Shown: positions 1-9,083, counted from the stretch's first letter. The stretch is DNA of 64,000 bases from Akkermansia sp. (GCA_017549485.1 JAFYUT010000001.1:1-64000), one strand, 5' to 3'. Notes: generated by a model not told the origin, from the letters alone. Numbers and translations: made by a program.

Positions 1-120
1 CAACCAATGCTACGATCAAAAGAATCCAATCTAAGGCCTGCGGTATCTTCGATGTAGAGTATTTGTTTCTAAAATTGCGTCAAATATACTATCTCAAGCT
101 TCAAAAATGGACTAAAATGC
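1..120. other. window edge, no gene seen
   Basis: AT-rich stretch left of the decayed transposase-like frame. No open frame of any length, hairpin or promoter stands out. It may hold the rest of the mobile-element relic, whose catalytic part would lie in this direction. Confidence 0.4.
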
Positions 121-753
121 CTATATCCTACTACCAGCAAATCTGAAACTGACCCCTTTACACTCGGAATACTCAAATTTGCCTTGACTATCCTCGCCCT
201 TTCCTGTAATTTTCAAGTACTTCAAAAACACAACACAGGGCATAGTAGGAGTTTCCTCCTCCATGCTCAATCTTTTTGTGCGTTTTATTATTACTTTTCT
301 CCGTCTTTTTTTCTTCATCCATCTGGTCATTCCACAATGTTAGACGAAGAGCCTCGGGCGTACTTCATCCAAGAGGGTGAGAATATCCTTATCGGCTCGT
401 AGAATACTGCTTTGAGACAGGCGTAAAAGTTTGGAAAGCAGTCTCGAGGAGGTCTCCTGCATTAACCGAGCTATGTACCCCATAAGGCGCAGAGTCATGC
501 ATCGCTGTATGCATTGAGGTCTAACTACGGCGTATTTCTTGCAATAAGGACAGTATAAACAGGGCGTCTCAGTCTGCAACTCAATATCGTATTGCATGTA
601 GGGGGTATCTACTACGGAAAGTTGTCGACATCCTCGCCTTTGCATTTGCCGATTGCATAGCCTACACTTGAATGTCTCAGAAGAGACAAACTCGTACTTG
701 ACAACTATCTGATTCCCTGTACAATCTGACGCAGTGCCGATTATAGCACGCCA
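121..753 (-). pseudogene. decayed transposase fragment, probably ISL3-like zinc finger plus HTH
   Basis: A minus-strand frame runs open from just past the recF stop codon to a TAA at 340-342, then continues in the same frame to 121. Its first part has two CxxC pairs (CRLC about 26 residues in, CPYC further on), followed by a short helical segment (MTLRLMGYIARLMQETSSRL) resembling a helix-turn-helix. This order matches the N-terminal zinc finger and HTH of ISL3-family transposases. There is no convincing ATG before position 645, an in-frame stop splits the frame, and no DDE catalytic domain is visible. I therefore read it as a truncated, dead element abutting recF. The residue pattern is seen; the ISL3 assignment is inference. 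The Lys/Arg-rich part after the stop could be unrelated. Confidence 0.38.
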
Positions 754-754
754 A

Positions 755-1816
755 TTAAACTTCGCTATAATGAATCATGGCGTTATTGATGCGCAACAAA
801 GGCAAGGGGGGCGGCGAGTCTTGCAACCAATCTGTATGCGTAGTGGTAATGAAAATCTGAGAATCGGTCGGAAGCTGCGCCAGTAAAGCTCGACGACGGG
901 CGGGGTCAAGTTCTCCGAAAATATCGTCTATCAGCAGAGTAGGGGCATAACCGGTTTGAACTTGCAGCAACCCCGATTGAGCAAGAACAAGGGACGTAGC
1001 CAGCGTGCGTTGTTGACCTTCGGAGGCAAACTCGGCAGCAGCACGGCCACCGATATTAAGAGCAAAGTCATCCCGATGTGGGCCTACGGTAGTGAAGCCC
1101 GCGCGAATATCGGTATCCAGAGATTGCAGCAAGGCTTCTTCTAAAGGCAAGTCAGAAGAAGGACGATAGGTAATGGTTATAGCTTCTTGCCCACCGGATA
1201 TATCAGAATGTAGACGGCAGATATGAGGTCGGAGTAATTCTATGAGACGCGAGCGCAAATCGCACAGGATTCTACCATTGTAGGCAAGAATAGCGGCATA
1301 GCTATGCAGGGTCTCTTTTGAGCAACGCGGATTGCGCAATAATAAATTGCGTGATTTCAGCGCTTTGCGGTACGATAAAAGTGCAGGCCTATATGCCGGG
1401 TGCCATTGCGAGCCTAGAAAATCCAGATAGTTACGACGGGCCTCTGCCGCACCGGTAACCAGAGTCATATCGGTATTGCCCAGCCACACTACAGGCCGAG
1501 AATCCGTGAGGTAATCAGTAAAATCTTTTTTACTTGCTCCGTTTACCTGCATATTGAGTTTCTTATTGCTCCAATACAGGCGGCGTGTCCCTTCATCTGA
1601 GTCAAGCGATATGCCGAACTCCTCCGTGCCGAGCATCGCCATGCGATCCATTCTCGAGGTACGCGGCGTGTGTAGCGTGAGCGCAAAGCAGATGGCCTCA
1701 AGCAAGCTGGTTTTCCCCTGAGCGTTGTCGCCATAAAGCAAGGCACCCTCAGCGGGAATATCCCAGTTGAGGGTGGGGTAACAGCGAAAGTTTCGCAGCC
1801 TCAGGGTAAGAAGCAT
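755..1816 (-). CDS. recF: DNA replication/repair protein RecF
   Basis: A 353-residue SMC-like ATPase that helps load RecA at single-stranded gaps together with RecO/RecR. The N-terminus LRLRNFRCY is typical of RecF, followed by a Walker A motif GDNAQGKTS at about residues 29-37. The C-terminus carries the ABC-type signature region (SEGQQRTLATSL) and a Walker B LLIDDIFGELD. Length is normal for the family. It is the last gene of a minus-strand run, 9 bp after plsC. In many bacteria recF sits beside dnaA-dnaN; here dnaA is 8 kb away and dnaN is not in the window. Confidence 0.95.
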   Translation of the reverse strand: MLLTLRLRNFRCYPTLNWDIPAEGALLYGDNAQGKTSLLEAICFALTLHTPRTSRMDRMAMLGTEEFGISLDSDEGTRRLYWSNKKLNMQVNGASKKDFTDYLTDSRPVVWLGNTDMTLVTGAAEARRNYLDFLGSQWHPAYRPALLSYRKALKSRNLLLRNPRCSKETLHSYAAILAYNGRILCDLRSRLIELLRPHICRLHSDISGGQEAITITYRPSSDLPLEEALLQSLDTDIRAGFTTVGPHRDDFALNIGGRAAAEFASEGQQRTLATSLVLAQSGLLQVQTGYAPTLLIDDIFGELDPARRRALLAQLPTDSQIFITTTHTDWLQDSPPPLPLLRINNAMIHYSEV

Positions 1817-1825
1817 GGGGAACTA

Positions 1826-2467
1826 TCAGGGCTGCACCGGCAGCGCACGAATGGCATCCATAATCTTCTTGCCAAGTGCTAAATGCCCCTCGCGACCACG
1901 GGGACGAAGCTCTTCCGGAGTGAAGGGAATGGGGTCACCTACGCTGACGGTAAGCGGGCAAAAACGCACTTTCTTAGCATGGATAGGCAGAGAATCATAA
2001 GCGCCCTCAATACGCAAAGGCTGAATGGGGACACCTGCCAATTTGCTGAGAATCAAACCTATGCCGGGCATAGCGTCATGAATTTCACCGTCAGGGCAAC
2101 GAGACCCCTCAGGGAAGATAACAATACTGCCACCGGATTTAACGTGGCGAAGCACCTTAAGAATACTGCCCGGGTCCGGACGTTTCTGATCAATGGGCAA
2201 AGCATTGCAAAGCGGCAAAGCCCACTTCATGAACCAATGGTCAAACAAGGTCTTACGGGCCAAGAAGTGAACAGGGTTTTCAAAGACCGCAGCCAACAGG
2301 GGAGGGTCCAAAAAGCTCTGGTGATTGCACACATAGATACAGGGAGTGTGGCCATCGTCTATCAGTTTGTCTCGGTTTATGACTTTAACGCCGAAAAAGG
2401 CCTTTGTAAGACCTTTAAACACGGTATGAGCCGTGTAATAAACCGGATTCATTTTCAATGATGCCAT
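1826..2467 (-). CDS. plsC: 1-acyl-sn-glycerol-3-phosphate acyltransferase (PlsC/LPLAT family)
   Basis: A 213-residue membrane-associated acyltransferase that would convert lysophosphatidic acid to phosphatidic acid in phospholipid synthesis. The catalytic NHxxxxD motif appears as NHQSFLD near residue 48. Downstream come the family's FPEGSRCPDG motif (EGxR, substrate binding) and a proline-containing block near GVPIQPLRIEGAY. The N-terminal part is hydrophobic but lacks long membrane spans, as usual. It lies between cmk (32 bp) and recF (9 bp). The cmk-plsC pairing is common and probably operonic. Confidence 0.9.
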   Translation of the reverse strand: MASLKMNPVYYTAHTVFKGLTKAFFGVKVINRDKLIDDGHTPCIYVCNHQSFLDPPLLAAVFENPVHFLARKTLFDHWFMKWALPLCNALPIDQKRPDPGSILKVLRHVKSGGSIVIFPEGSRCPDGEIHDAMPGIGLILSKLAGVPIQPLRIEGAYDSLPIHAKKVRFCPLTVSVGDPIPFTPEELRPRGREGHLALGKKIMDAIRALPVQP

Positions 2468-2499
2468 AGTGCGTAAGTATGTTCGGTTTTAAGAAAAAA

Positions 2500-3138
2500 T
2501 CAGGCCATGCGGCTGCGGATATCGGCAGCTATAGAAGCAACCACCTGCTCGATGGTCATATCTGAGGTATCTACCAATTGAGCATCGTCTGCCTTAGTGA
2601 GAGGAGCGCATGCGCGAGCGGAATCCTTGCGGTCACGCTCGGCAATAGAATCGGTAAGACCTTGGGCAGCTCGACGTGCGGCACGCACCTCCTCAGAGGC
2701 TGTCACGAAATATTTATAAGGAGTATTCGGGAACACCACGGTGCCGATGTCGCGGCCCTCCATTACCACCGGCTCGGTAAGATTATATTCACGCTGTTTT
2801 TCAACCAACAATGCGCGCACCTCGGGAATAGCAGCTATGGTAGACACGTTATCATTGGTGGATTGCAGAGTAAGCTCCTCACCCAATACACGCCCCTCAC
2901 ACATGACGGTAGAAACGGCTCCATCTTTACCGAAAGAAAGGGGGATATCGGCAAGCACAGCCTTCACAGCTTCAGCATCGGCGGGGTTAATGCCTTGCTG
3001 CAAAACATACCAAGTGACGGCGCGGTACATTGCTCCTGTATTGATAAAAGTAAAGCCCAACTCTTTAGCAATCAGTTTGGCTACAGTAGATTTTCCGGAA
3101 GCGGCGGGGCCGTCAATGGCAATGGCTGGAGGATTCAT
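2500..3138 (-). CDS. cmk: cytidylate kinase
   Basis: A 212-residue nucleoside monophosphate kinase that phosphorylates CMP/dCMP for nucleotide recycling. The P-loop GPAASGKSTVAK sits at residues 9-20, followed by FINTGAMYRAVTWY (substrate-binding TGAMYRA motif) and EGRDIGTVVFPN, both diagnostic of Cmk. ARRAAQGL and a DRKDSARACAPL lid region follow. The ATG is preceded at 8 nt by a perfect TATAAT box, so the cmk-plsC-recF group probably has its own promoter in the 44-bp gap after rpoN. Confidence 0.95.
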   Translation of the reverse strand: MNPPAIAIDGPAASGKSTVAKLIAKELGFTFINTGAMYRAVTWYVLQQGINPADAEAVKAVLADIPLSFGKDGAVSTVMCEGRVLGEELTLQSTNDNVSTIAAIPEVRALLVEKQREYNLTEPVVMEGRDIGTVVFPNTPYKYFVTASEEVRAARRAAQGLTDSIAERDRKDSARACAPLTKADDAQLVDTSDMTIEQVVASIAADIRSRMA

Positions 3139-3146
3139 ACGTGTGT

Positions 3147-3175
3147 ATTATACGCTTTGCTACCTGATTTGTCGA
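3147..3175 (-). promoter_or_regulatory. predicted promoter of cmk-plsC-recF
   Basis: On the minus strand TCGACA and TATAAT are separated by 17 nt. The -10 box ends 8 nt before the cmk ATG, so transcription would start almost at the start codon. It lies in the gap between rpoN and cmk. Confidence 0.5.
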
Positions 3176-3182
3176 GCAAAAA

Positions 3183-4472
3183 TCACCGTTTCTTGCGTAG
3201 GGATGCCGGCAATATCTTGAGCTGCTCTCTATATTTTGCAATGGTGCGGCGGGCAATATGAATGTTTTGTTCTTGCAAAAGGGTTTCTAATTTTGCATCA
3301 GATAAGGGATGAACCGGGTCTTCAGCAAGGATTAGACCGCGTATCAGCTGCTTCACTTCATCGGCAGATACATCATCCGATGAAACAGCCACTGAGAAAA
3401 ACGAGCGTAACTCAAACACGCCCGAGGCACATTTAAGGTATTTACCGCGCACTGCACGAGAAACGGTTGAAATATGCAGCCCCGTAGTTTGGGCAATGTC
3501 TTCCATCTTCAAGGGTAGTAAAGGGCTGCCTTTTTGCCGGAAAAAGGGTTGCTGCGCTTGAACAATGGCTTCTGCTACCGCAAGCATGGTGGTGTAGCGG
3601 TCATTCAACGCGCGGATAAACTCTCTGCCATCGCGAAAACAACGTGATAGGTACTGCCTTACTTCTACTTTATCGGCATGAGCCGCCATCATTTCACGAT
3701 ATTCGGCTGAGAGCGCCATCTGTGGAGAAGTCTCTTTTGTAAGCGTTACTTGCAGTTCATTATCCACAAGAGTTACCTCAATATCCGGCGTTACCACCAG
3801 AAGCTCGGCGCGAGAGAAGCCGCTCCCGGGATCCGGGTTGAGTCTGGCTATGCGCCGTGCCGCCAATTCGGCAGCTTCTTCTTCAATATCCAATGCTTTG
3901 GCGATATCTGCATATCGGTGTCGTACAAGAGCATCCCAATGAAAGCGCAGCAGCTTTATAGGGAGCCCTTTACTTTCTCCCAAACGTGTCAATTGAATAA
4001 TGAGACTCTCTCTCAAATCTTCAGCGCCTACACCGGCCGGGTCGCAATCACAGATAGCACGCCGAGCTTGTTGAAAAACTTTATCACTAAGACCGGTTTC
4101 ACCCTGTACCACAGCAGGCGGTTCTGCAAAGAAGCCATGTTGATTCAACCATGGAATGATTTGTAAAGCAGCGGATTCTGTTTTGGCAGGCAATCCACTG
4201 CGCCTGATTTGCTCTTCAAGATAATCAGCCAGGGTTTGAGTAGAACTGAGACTATCCAACACAAAATCACGGCGTGCTGACAGAGAGGCGTCCTGCTCCT
4301 CGGCAAGCTCATCTTCTTTTACTTCTTCCAGCGCAGGGTTAGCGGCCAAAGCTTCGGCTATCAACTCTTGCAATTCAGTTTGATTGGCCTGTAATGCACG
4401 CATGCTCAGCTGCATGGCGGGCGTTGCCACCATGCCTTGCTTCATTCCCTGTATCATCCCGGCTGAGCTCAT
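3183..4472 (-). CDS. rpoN: RNA polymerase sigma-54 factor
   Basis: A 429-residue alternative sigma factor for enhancer-dependent transcription. The glutamine-rich activator-interacting region I lies at the N-terminus (QGMKQGMVATPAMQLSMRAL), followed by an acidic stretch. A central core-binding domain follows. Near the C-terminus are the HTH and the RpoN box ARRTIAKYRE (about residues 408-417), the family's diagnostic DNA-binding motif. Slightly shorter than the E. coli protein (477). Its start overlaps the dnaG stop by 4 bp, so the two are translationally coupled. No sigma-54 activator (AAA+ enhancer-binding protein) is present in the window. Confidence 0.94.
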   Translation of the reverse strand: MSSAGMIQGMKQGMVATPAMQLSMRALQANQTELQELIAEALAANPALEEVKEDELAEEQDASLSARRDFVLDSLSSTQTLADYLEEQIRRSGLPAKTESAALQIIPWLNQHGFFAEPPAVVQGETGLSDKVFQQARRAICDCDPAGVGAEDLRESLIIQLTRLGESKGLPIKLLRFHWDALVRHRYADIAKALDIEEEAAELAARRIARLNPDPGSGFSRAELLVVTPDIEVTLVDNELQVTLTKETSPQMALSAEYREMMAAHADKVEVRQYLSRCFRDGREFIRALNDRYTTMLAVAEAIVQAQQPFFRQKGSPLLPLKMEDIAQTTGLHISTVSRAVRGKYLKCASGVFELRSFFSVAVSSDDVSADEVKQLIRGLILAEDPVHPLSDAKLETLLQEQNIHIARRTIAKYREQLKILPASLRKKR

Positions 4473-6334
4473 ATTATCTTATTGCCATTGAGCAAGCGCT
4501 GTAAGTCTGTCAATTCTCGGAATAAGTCTGCCACCGCTTCTTGAGAGATATTACCGCTGCGAATACGGGTTTTAATGGAGTCAATACGGGCATTGACTGC
4601 ATCTCTGGCTGCGTGAGCGCATGCTTGTTCCATGAACGCCTCGGCATCATTCAACGCTATCTCTGTGTTGTCTATATTACGTAAGGCCGCAGCTTGTTCG
4701 GGCGGGAGCTCTGCCACAAATGCAGTCCACGCCGCAGCATTACCGGGCTCCGGCAACACTTCCAGCAATTTCTGCAAGATGATACCGCCGGAAAGCGAGT
4801 TGATAGGCTCTTGCAGCTCTTCTATACGCTCCACAAGTGCGTGCTGGGCTGCTTTATTCTGGGCGGCATAGCACAGCAAATTGCGAATGGTCGGGTGTAA
4901 TCTTACAGCCGTTACACGGGCAGGGGGGGTATATACCTGCGCTTCACCGGGCGAATCAGCATTCTCGTCTTCGTATTCGTCCTCGGGATAATACGGTTCA
5001 GGCTCAGCAGAACGCGGTTCTTCTTTGCGATTACGGATAATATCATTCACCGTATTTCGGAAATCTTCCAACCCGGTATTGAGACGTACCGACAAATCGG
5101 CTATTATGACATCTCGGCTGATGGGATCTGTAACTTCTGCAACCAAATCTGCCATGCGCGGGATAAGAGCCGCACGGCTGTTAGCATCTTGACCCGCAGT
5201 ACGTTGTTCTATTTCGGCTCTCACTTCCAGATACGGACGCGCATTTGCGATTGCCTCACGTAAAGCTTCTGCTCCTTGCGTACGGATGAGGGAGTCAGGG
5301 TCTTCACCGGCCGGGAGAGAGGCCATCGCTACCTCCATCCCCACAGCCGCTAGCTTGCGGTAGGTTTTCTCACTGGCTTTAATCCCTGCATTGTCACCAT
5401 CGTAACAGAGAACGGCTTTTTTAGCGTATTTACGCAGCGTTGCGGCGTGTTCATCGGTAAACGCCGTTCCTAAGCCGGCTACGGCATTGCGAATATCGGC
5501 TTTTTCATGACAAGCAATGACATCTAACTGTCCCTCGCAAATGACTACGCACATACCAGCACGCGCAATGTGGGAGGTAGCTTTGAACAACCCGAACAAC
5601 AGTTCACCTTTGTGGAAAGCAACCGTATCCCCGGTGTTGACATACTTGCGCGGATCTTGCCCCTCTGCCATGATGCGCCCCGAAAAACCGACAATCTCGC
5701 CGCGCACGTTATGTATGGGGAACATGAGGCGGTCTCTGAATACCGCATAGGAGCCGCGACTGTTGTTTTGCAGTAAATACGCCTCTGTAAGCAAATGCGT
5801 ATCCATTTGTTTGCTTGCAGCCAATTGGCGCAAATTGCTGAAATCGGGTGGAGCCCAACCGAGTTGCCACGCCTTGGCGACCTCAATATTGAATTCTCGC
5901 TGTTTGAGGTATTCTCTTACATGACTTGCCTCAAGGTTACGGCATAATTGGCGGTGAAAATAATCTGAGGCCAATTGATTAGCCTCAATGATACGCCCGC
6001 GAAGTCTGCGCCGCCGCTGTTGCTCGGGGTTTTCATCTTCTTCCACAACGGCTACGCCGTTTTTATCAGCCACACGTCGCAATGCCGTGGGGTAGTCAAG
6101 ATTCTCAAACATCATGAGAAACTTGATAGCATCTCCGCCCACACCGCAACCGAAACAATGGAATGTTTGGCGGGCCGGGTTTACGTGAAATGATGGCGTT
6201 TTCTCGTTATGAAAGGGGCAGCACGCTTTCCATGAATTACCGGCTCGGCGTAATTGTATGCACCCCCCGACGATATCAACAATATCGGCAGAGTCTTTAA
6301 TGCGAGCTACGCACTCCTCGGTAATTCTGGCCAT
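4469..6334 (-). CDS. dnaG: DNA primase DnaG
   Basis: A 621-residue primase that makes RNA primers at the replication fork. The N-terminal zinc-binding domain has CPFHNEKTPSF and CFGCGVGGDA (CHC2 zinc finger, about residues 38-68). The core has GRIIEA, the EGQLDVIACHEK motif and the Toprim acidic residues LCYDGDNAGIKA. The C-terminal helicase-binding region (after about 450) is poorly conserved, with an acidic linker around YYPEDEYEDENADS. It follows aroA by 3 bp and overlaps rpoN by 4 bp. In many bacteria dnaG is followed by the housekeeping sigma rpoD; here the neighbour is sigma-54. Confidence 0.95.
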   Translation of the reverse strand: MARITEECVARIKDSADIVDIVGGCIQLRRAGNSWKACCPFHNEKTPSFHVNPARQTFHCFGCGVGGDAIKFLMMFENLDYPTALRRVADKNGVAVVEEDENPEQQRRRRLRGRIIEANQLASDYFHRQLCRNLEASHVREYLKQREFNIEVAKAWQLGWAPPDFSNLRQLAASKQMDTHLLTEAYLLQNNSRGSYAVFRDRLMFPIHNVRGEIVGFSGRIMAEGQDPRKYVNTGDTVAFHKGELLFGLFKATSHIARAGMCVVICEGQLDVIACHEKADIRNAVAGLGTAFTDEHAATLRKYAKKAVLCYDGDNAGIKASEKTYRKLAAVGMEVAMASLPAGEDPDSLIRTQGAEALREAIANARPYLEVRAEIEQRTAGQDANSRAALIPRMADLVAEVTDPISRDVIIADLSVRLNTGLEDFRNTVNDIIRNRKEEPRSAEPEPYYPEDEYEDENADSPGEAQVYTPPARVTAVRLHPTIRNLLCYAAQNKAAQHALVERIEELQEPINSLSGGIILQKLLEVLPEPGNAAAWTAFVAELPPEQAAALRNIDNTEIALNDAEAFMEQACAHAARDAVNARIDSIKTRIRSGNISQEAVADLFRELTDLQRLLNGNKII

Positions 6335-6337
6335 AAG

Positions 6338-7651
6338 TTAAAGTTGAGCGGTCAATTGATTCAGGTGCTCCTCAAAACCGGGATATGAGGTATTAATATT
6401 TTCGCAATGAAGCAACGTGGTACGCCCCTCTGCCTGCAAACCGGCTATAAGGAAGCCCATAGCGATGCGGTGGTCTCCGTAACTATCCATCTCAGCACCG
6501 TGTAGCGGGGTACCTCCCGTTACGGCAAGGCCATCTTCAAACTCCTCAACATCAGCCCCCATTGCTCGCAGATTGCCTACTGTGGTGGCGATGCGGTCGC
6601 TCTCCTTAACGCGTAGCTCAGCGGCATTGCGAATTGTAGTGGTTCCCTTGGCGTATGCCGCGGCAACAGCCAACACGGGAATCTCATCAATAAGATTCGG
6701 TATTTCCGCAGCCAAAACCTCCGCACCGTGCAATTCCGGGGCATAGCGCACGGTAATATCACCATACGGCTCGCCGTCCATAGTGTGTGGGGTAATTTCA
6801 ATATCTGCGCCCATGCGCTTCAGTACTGTGATAATGGCATCTCTCGTAGGATTCAATCCCACATTTTTCAACGTCAGTTCACTCCCCGGAACAACAGAAG
6901 CAGCAACCAGCCAAAAGGCTGCAGAAGATATATCTCCGGGTACAGTGATATCCTTGGCCTTGATATGAACAGGCCCTTCAACGCTGATATCAAGGCCATC
7001 TTCGGACACGCGGCAGGGAATGCCGAAGTGAGCGAAAAGACGCTCTGTATGGTCTCTTGTGATAGCCGGCTGGTGTACGGTGGTTGTGCCGTGAGTCAGC
7101 ATCCCCGCCAACAATACAGCACTCTTTACCTGAGCACTGGCCATGGGTAACGTGTAATCAACCGACTTGAGAGTTCCTCCCATGATGCGTAACGGCGCAC
7201 AGCCGGGTTTGGTTCCGCAGGCACGGATATCAGCTCCCATCAGGCACAATGGCTCCATGATGCGCTTCATGGGGCGTTTGCTCAACGATTCATCACCATA
7301 CATGCACGAATTGAACGGCAGCGCAGCCAATACACCGGCCATAAGGCGCATGCCGGTGCCGGAATTACCGCAATCAATATCATGCGTCGGTGCTATCGGT
7401 GCCATGCCGGTGCCGGTCAGGGTAAATGAGCCTTCCTTTTCTCCGGGGGTAACGGTAGCGCCTAATTGCTGCATGGCCCGAAGCGTGTTCATGCAATCCG
7501 CACTGCATAAATAGTTCTGCACACGCATGCTGCCATGAGCCAACGCGCCCAGTATGGCAACACGGTGTGAAATGCTTTTATCGCCCGGTACGGTAAGCGT
7601 ACCGCGCAACCCGTGTGTAAGTTTCTGTACGGAAATGGTGTTACTTGCCAT
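6338..7651 (-). CDS. aroA: 3-phosphoshikimate 1-carboxyvinyltransferase (EPSP synthase)
   Basis: Sixth step of the shikimate pathway: transfers enolpyruvyl from PEP to shikimate-3-phosphate. The N-terminal motif VPGDKSISHRVAILGALA is diagnostic; GNSGTGMRLMAG (the PEP-binding NxGTxxR signature) follows at about residue 90. Later come DHTERLF and the ADVEEFEDGLAV region, then GDHRIAMGFLIAGL near the C-terminus. I chose the ATG at 7651 because the product then begins MASNTISVQKLTHGLRG, as in the family; a longer frame to 7708 overlaps the upstream gene more deeply. It overlaps the preceding isomerase gene by 11 bp. Confidence 0.93.
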   Translation of the reverse strand: MASNTISVQKLTHGLRGTLTVPGDKSISHRVAILGALAHGSMRVQNYLCSADCMNTLRAMQQLGATVTPGEKEGSFTLTGTGMAPIAPTHDIDCGNSGTGMRLMAGVLAALPFNSCMYGDESLSKRPMKRIMEPLCLMGADIRACGTKPGCAPLRIMGGTLKSVDYTLPMASAQVKSAVLLAGMLTHGTTTVHQPAITRDHTERLFAHFGIPCRVSEDGLDISVEGPVHIKAKDITVPGDISSAAFWLVAASVVPGSELTLKNVGLNPTRDAIITVLKRMGADIEITPHTMDGEPYGDITVRYAPELHGAEVLAAEIPNLIDEIPVLAVAAAYAKGTTTIRNAAELRVKESDRIATTVGNLRAMGADVEEFEDGLAVTGGTPLHGAEMDSYGDHRIAMGFLIAGLQAEGRTTLLHCENINTSYPGFEEHLNQLTAQL

Positions 7652-8669
7652 GGATAATGATTCTGTTTTTCTTGTTTGCCTCATGGATATTGGCATCAAA
7701 CCATGCATCTACGGCCTTGGTTTTCTTGTAGTTGATGATGGCTGAACGCACACTGTATGCATATTCCTCATCAGTAAGGGGCCGCGGTTCTTGAATCTCC
7801 CCGGCAAGAATAATGTGAAGCCCCCATTTACTGCGCACCAGTGTCGGCGTATGCGCGGGTATGGCATTCTCGCCAAAGAGATTAAGCTCAGAAAGCGGGT
7901 GAGCAGGATAAACCGAGAGCACACCTAAATTCCCCCCTTGTTTAGCCGTGCGGTAATCTTGACTGTGCTGCGCTGCCAACTCTGAAAAACGCTGCGGGTT
8001 TGCTTGCAGCAGGGCCAGCAATTCCTCGGCCTTGGCCTGTACAGCCGCTTCATCTTGATGCAGCGTCGCCAAGAAAATATGGCTTACCTGACGCGTTTGC
8101 GGCATGACCAAATAATCGCCGATTTGTCCTGCAACAGAGAGCAGCTCTGAATCTGACACGCTTGTTTGCTCCTTGAGAATTTGTTGTAAATAATACTCTT
8201 GGCGCATGATTGCCGCAAGTTTAAGAGTGAAACTCTCTTGCGTGTATCCCTGAGAGGAGAACCACTCGGATGCCTGTTCTGCACTCGCTGCCCGTGTGAG
8301 AAGTCGTTCTACTTCCTCTTCAGCCTCGCTCAAAAAATCAGGAATACGGGAGTCATTGTAACGGGCTCTCATGCGGAGCAGTGCGTTATTAATCAAATCC
8401 TGTTCTGCCATGGATTGAACATTTTGCTCACCGGTGACAGTTTGAAACTCTTTCGCGCGTCTTTCAAGTTGACGGGTTGACAATTTTTCGCCGTAAACGG
8501 TAAGAGCCGTGGGGGGCAGCTCTGCCGTATCGGTTTTATCTTTGCTATTATCGTGCATCATACCCCACAACGGGCCTTGCCACACAAAGAGGTCAATGCC
8601 CACATAGAGCAAACCGCCTGTGTACAACGCCAGTTTCATGGCATATATCTTGAGGGAACTCAACTTCAC
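7641..8669 (-). CDS. exported parvulin-type peptidyl-prolyl isomerase (PpiC/SurA-like)
   Basis: Predicted periplasmic chaperone/foldase. An N-terminal hydrophobic segment (MKLALYTGGLLYVGIDLFVW) anchors or exports it. A SurA-N-like helical region follows, with a parvulin rotamase domain in the C-terminal half: VSHIFLATLHQDE, FSELAAQHSQDYRTAKQGG and KWGLHIILAGE are typical. The open frame extends to 8705, but a TTGCAA/TATAAT promoter overlaps the ATG at 8678, so a transcript could not include it. The next in-frame starts are the GTG at 8669 (leaderless) and the ATG at 8639. I give 8669; annotation pipelines may choose 8678 or 8705. The stop overlaps the aroA start. Confidence 0.85.
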   Translation of the reverse strand: MKLSSLKIYAMKLALYTGGLLYVGIDLFVWQGPLWGMMHDNSKDKTDTAELPPTALTVYGEKLSTRQLERRAKEFQTVTGEQNVQSMAEQDLINNALLRMRARYNDSRIPDFLSEAEEEVERLLTRAASAEQASEWFSSQGYTQESFTLKLAAIMRQEYYLQQILKEQTSVSDSELLSVAGQIGDYLVMPQTRQVSHIFLATLHQDEAAVQAKAEELLALLQANPQRFSELAAQHSQDYRTAKQGGNLGVLSVYPAHPLSELNLFGENAIPAHTPTLVRSKWGLHIILAGEIQEPRPLTDEEYAYSVRSAIINYKKTKAVDAWFDANIHEANKKNRIIIHGK

Positions 8670-8676
8670 GCGCGAC

Positions 8677-8705
8677 ATTATACGCCTTACGGCTCTGTTT
8701 TGCAA
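8677..8705 (-). promoter_or_regulatory. predicted promoter of the PpiC-type isomerase/aroA/dnaG operon
   Basis: TTGCAA, 17 nt, TATAAT on the minus strand. The last bases of the -10 box form part of an in-frame ATG at 8678, which therefore cannot be the start of a transcript from this promoter. An in-frame GTG at 8669 falls where transcription should begin. Confidence 0.55.
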
Positions 8706-8774
8706 ACAAAAAGCGTGTTCCGCAAGCCTTACTCGCGCTTTTGTGCCTTTTAGAGCGACTTGCAGATATTTTAC

Positions 8775-8803
8775 TTGCGGAGATTATGATGAGGTGGTAA
8801 GAT
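8775..8803 (+). promoter_or_regulatory. predicted promoter of tatA
   Basis: TTGCGG, 17 nt, TAAGAT on the plus strand. The -10 box ends 6 nt before the tatA ATG, which predicts a leaderless mRNA. Divergent from the isomerase promoter. Confidence 0.4.
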
Positions 8804-8809
8804 ACGCAC

Positions 8810-9031
8810 ATGATTCCGGCCATTGCAAATCTAGGTTCTCCCACACATTGGTTTATTCTTTTCGTGCTGATTCTGATAGTATTCGGCGCTCGTCGTTTGC
8901 CGGAAATTGCCCGCAACCTCGGCAAAGGATTGGCAGAATTCAAAAAGGCCAAGCGCGAGTTCGAGCACGAGCTTACAAAAGATGATACGCCTAATAAGTC
9001 CACAGAGGCTAAACAAGAGAAAAATGATTGA
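8810..9031 (+). CDS. tatA: twin-arginine translocase subunit TatA/TatE
   Basis: A 73-residue protein of the Tat system, which exports folded proteins across the inner membrane. A short N-terminal membrane span (HWFILFVLILIVFG, residues 13-26) is followed by the hinge and amphipathic helix ARRLPEIARNLGKGLAEFKK, the TatA/B signature. A charged tail follows. The typical F-G hinge motif is present (VFGARRLPEI). Length fits TatA/E and is short for TatB. No tatC is present in the window. It stands alone, divergent from the isomerase operon. Confidence 0.92.
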   Translation: MIPAIANLGSPTHWFILFVLILIVFGARRLPEIARNLGKGLAEFKKAKREFEHELTKDDTPNKSTEAKQEKND

Positions 9032-9083
9032 TTTTAAAGGGGTATAAAGACTCTTCTTCTTTCATTGACGAGACTATTCAAAA

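Noticed and set aside
1883-2461. 192-codon plus-strand frame opposite plsC
   Set aside because: Shadow of a well-supported gene on the other strand; no similarity to any family seen.
2578-3261. 227-codon plus-strand frame opposite cmk and the end of rpoN
   Set aside because: Spans two real minus-strand genes and the cmk promoter; composition is that of an antisense shadow.
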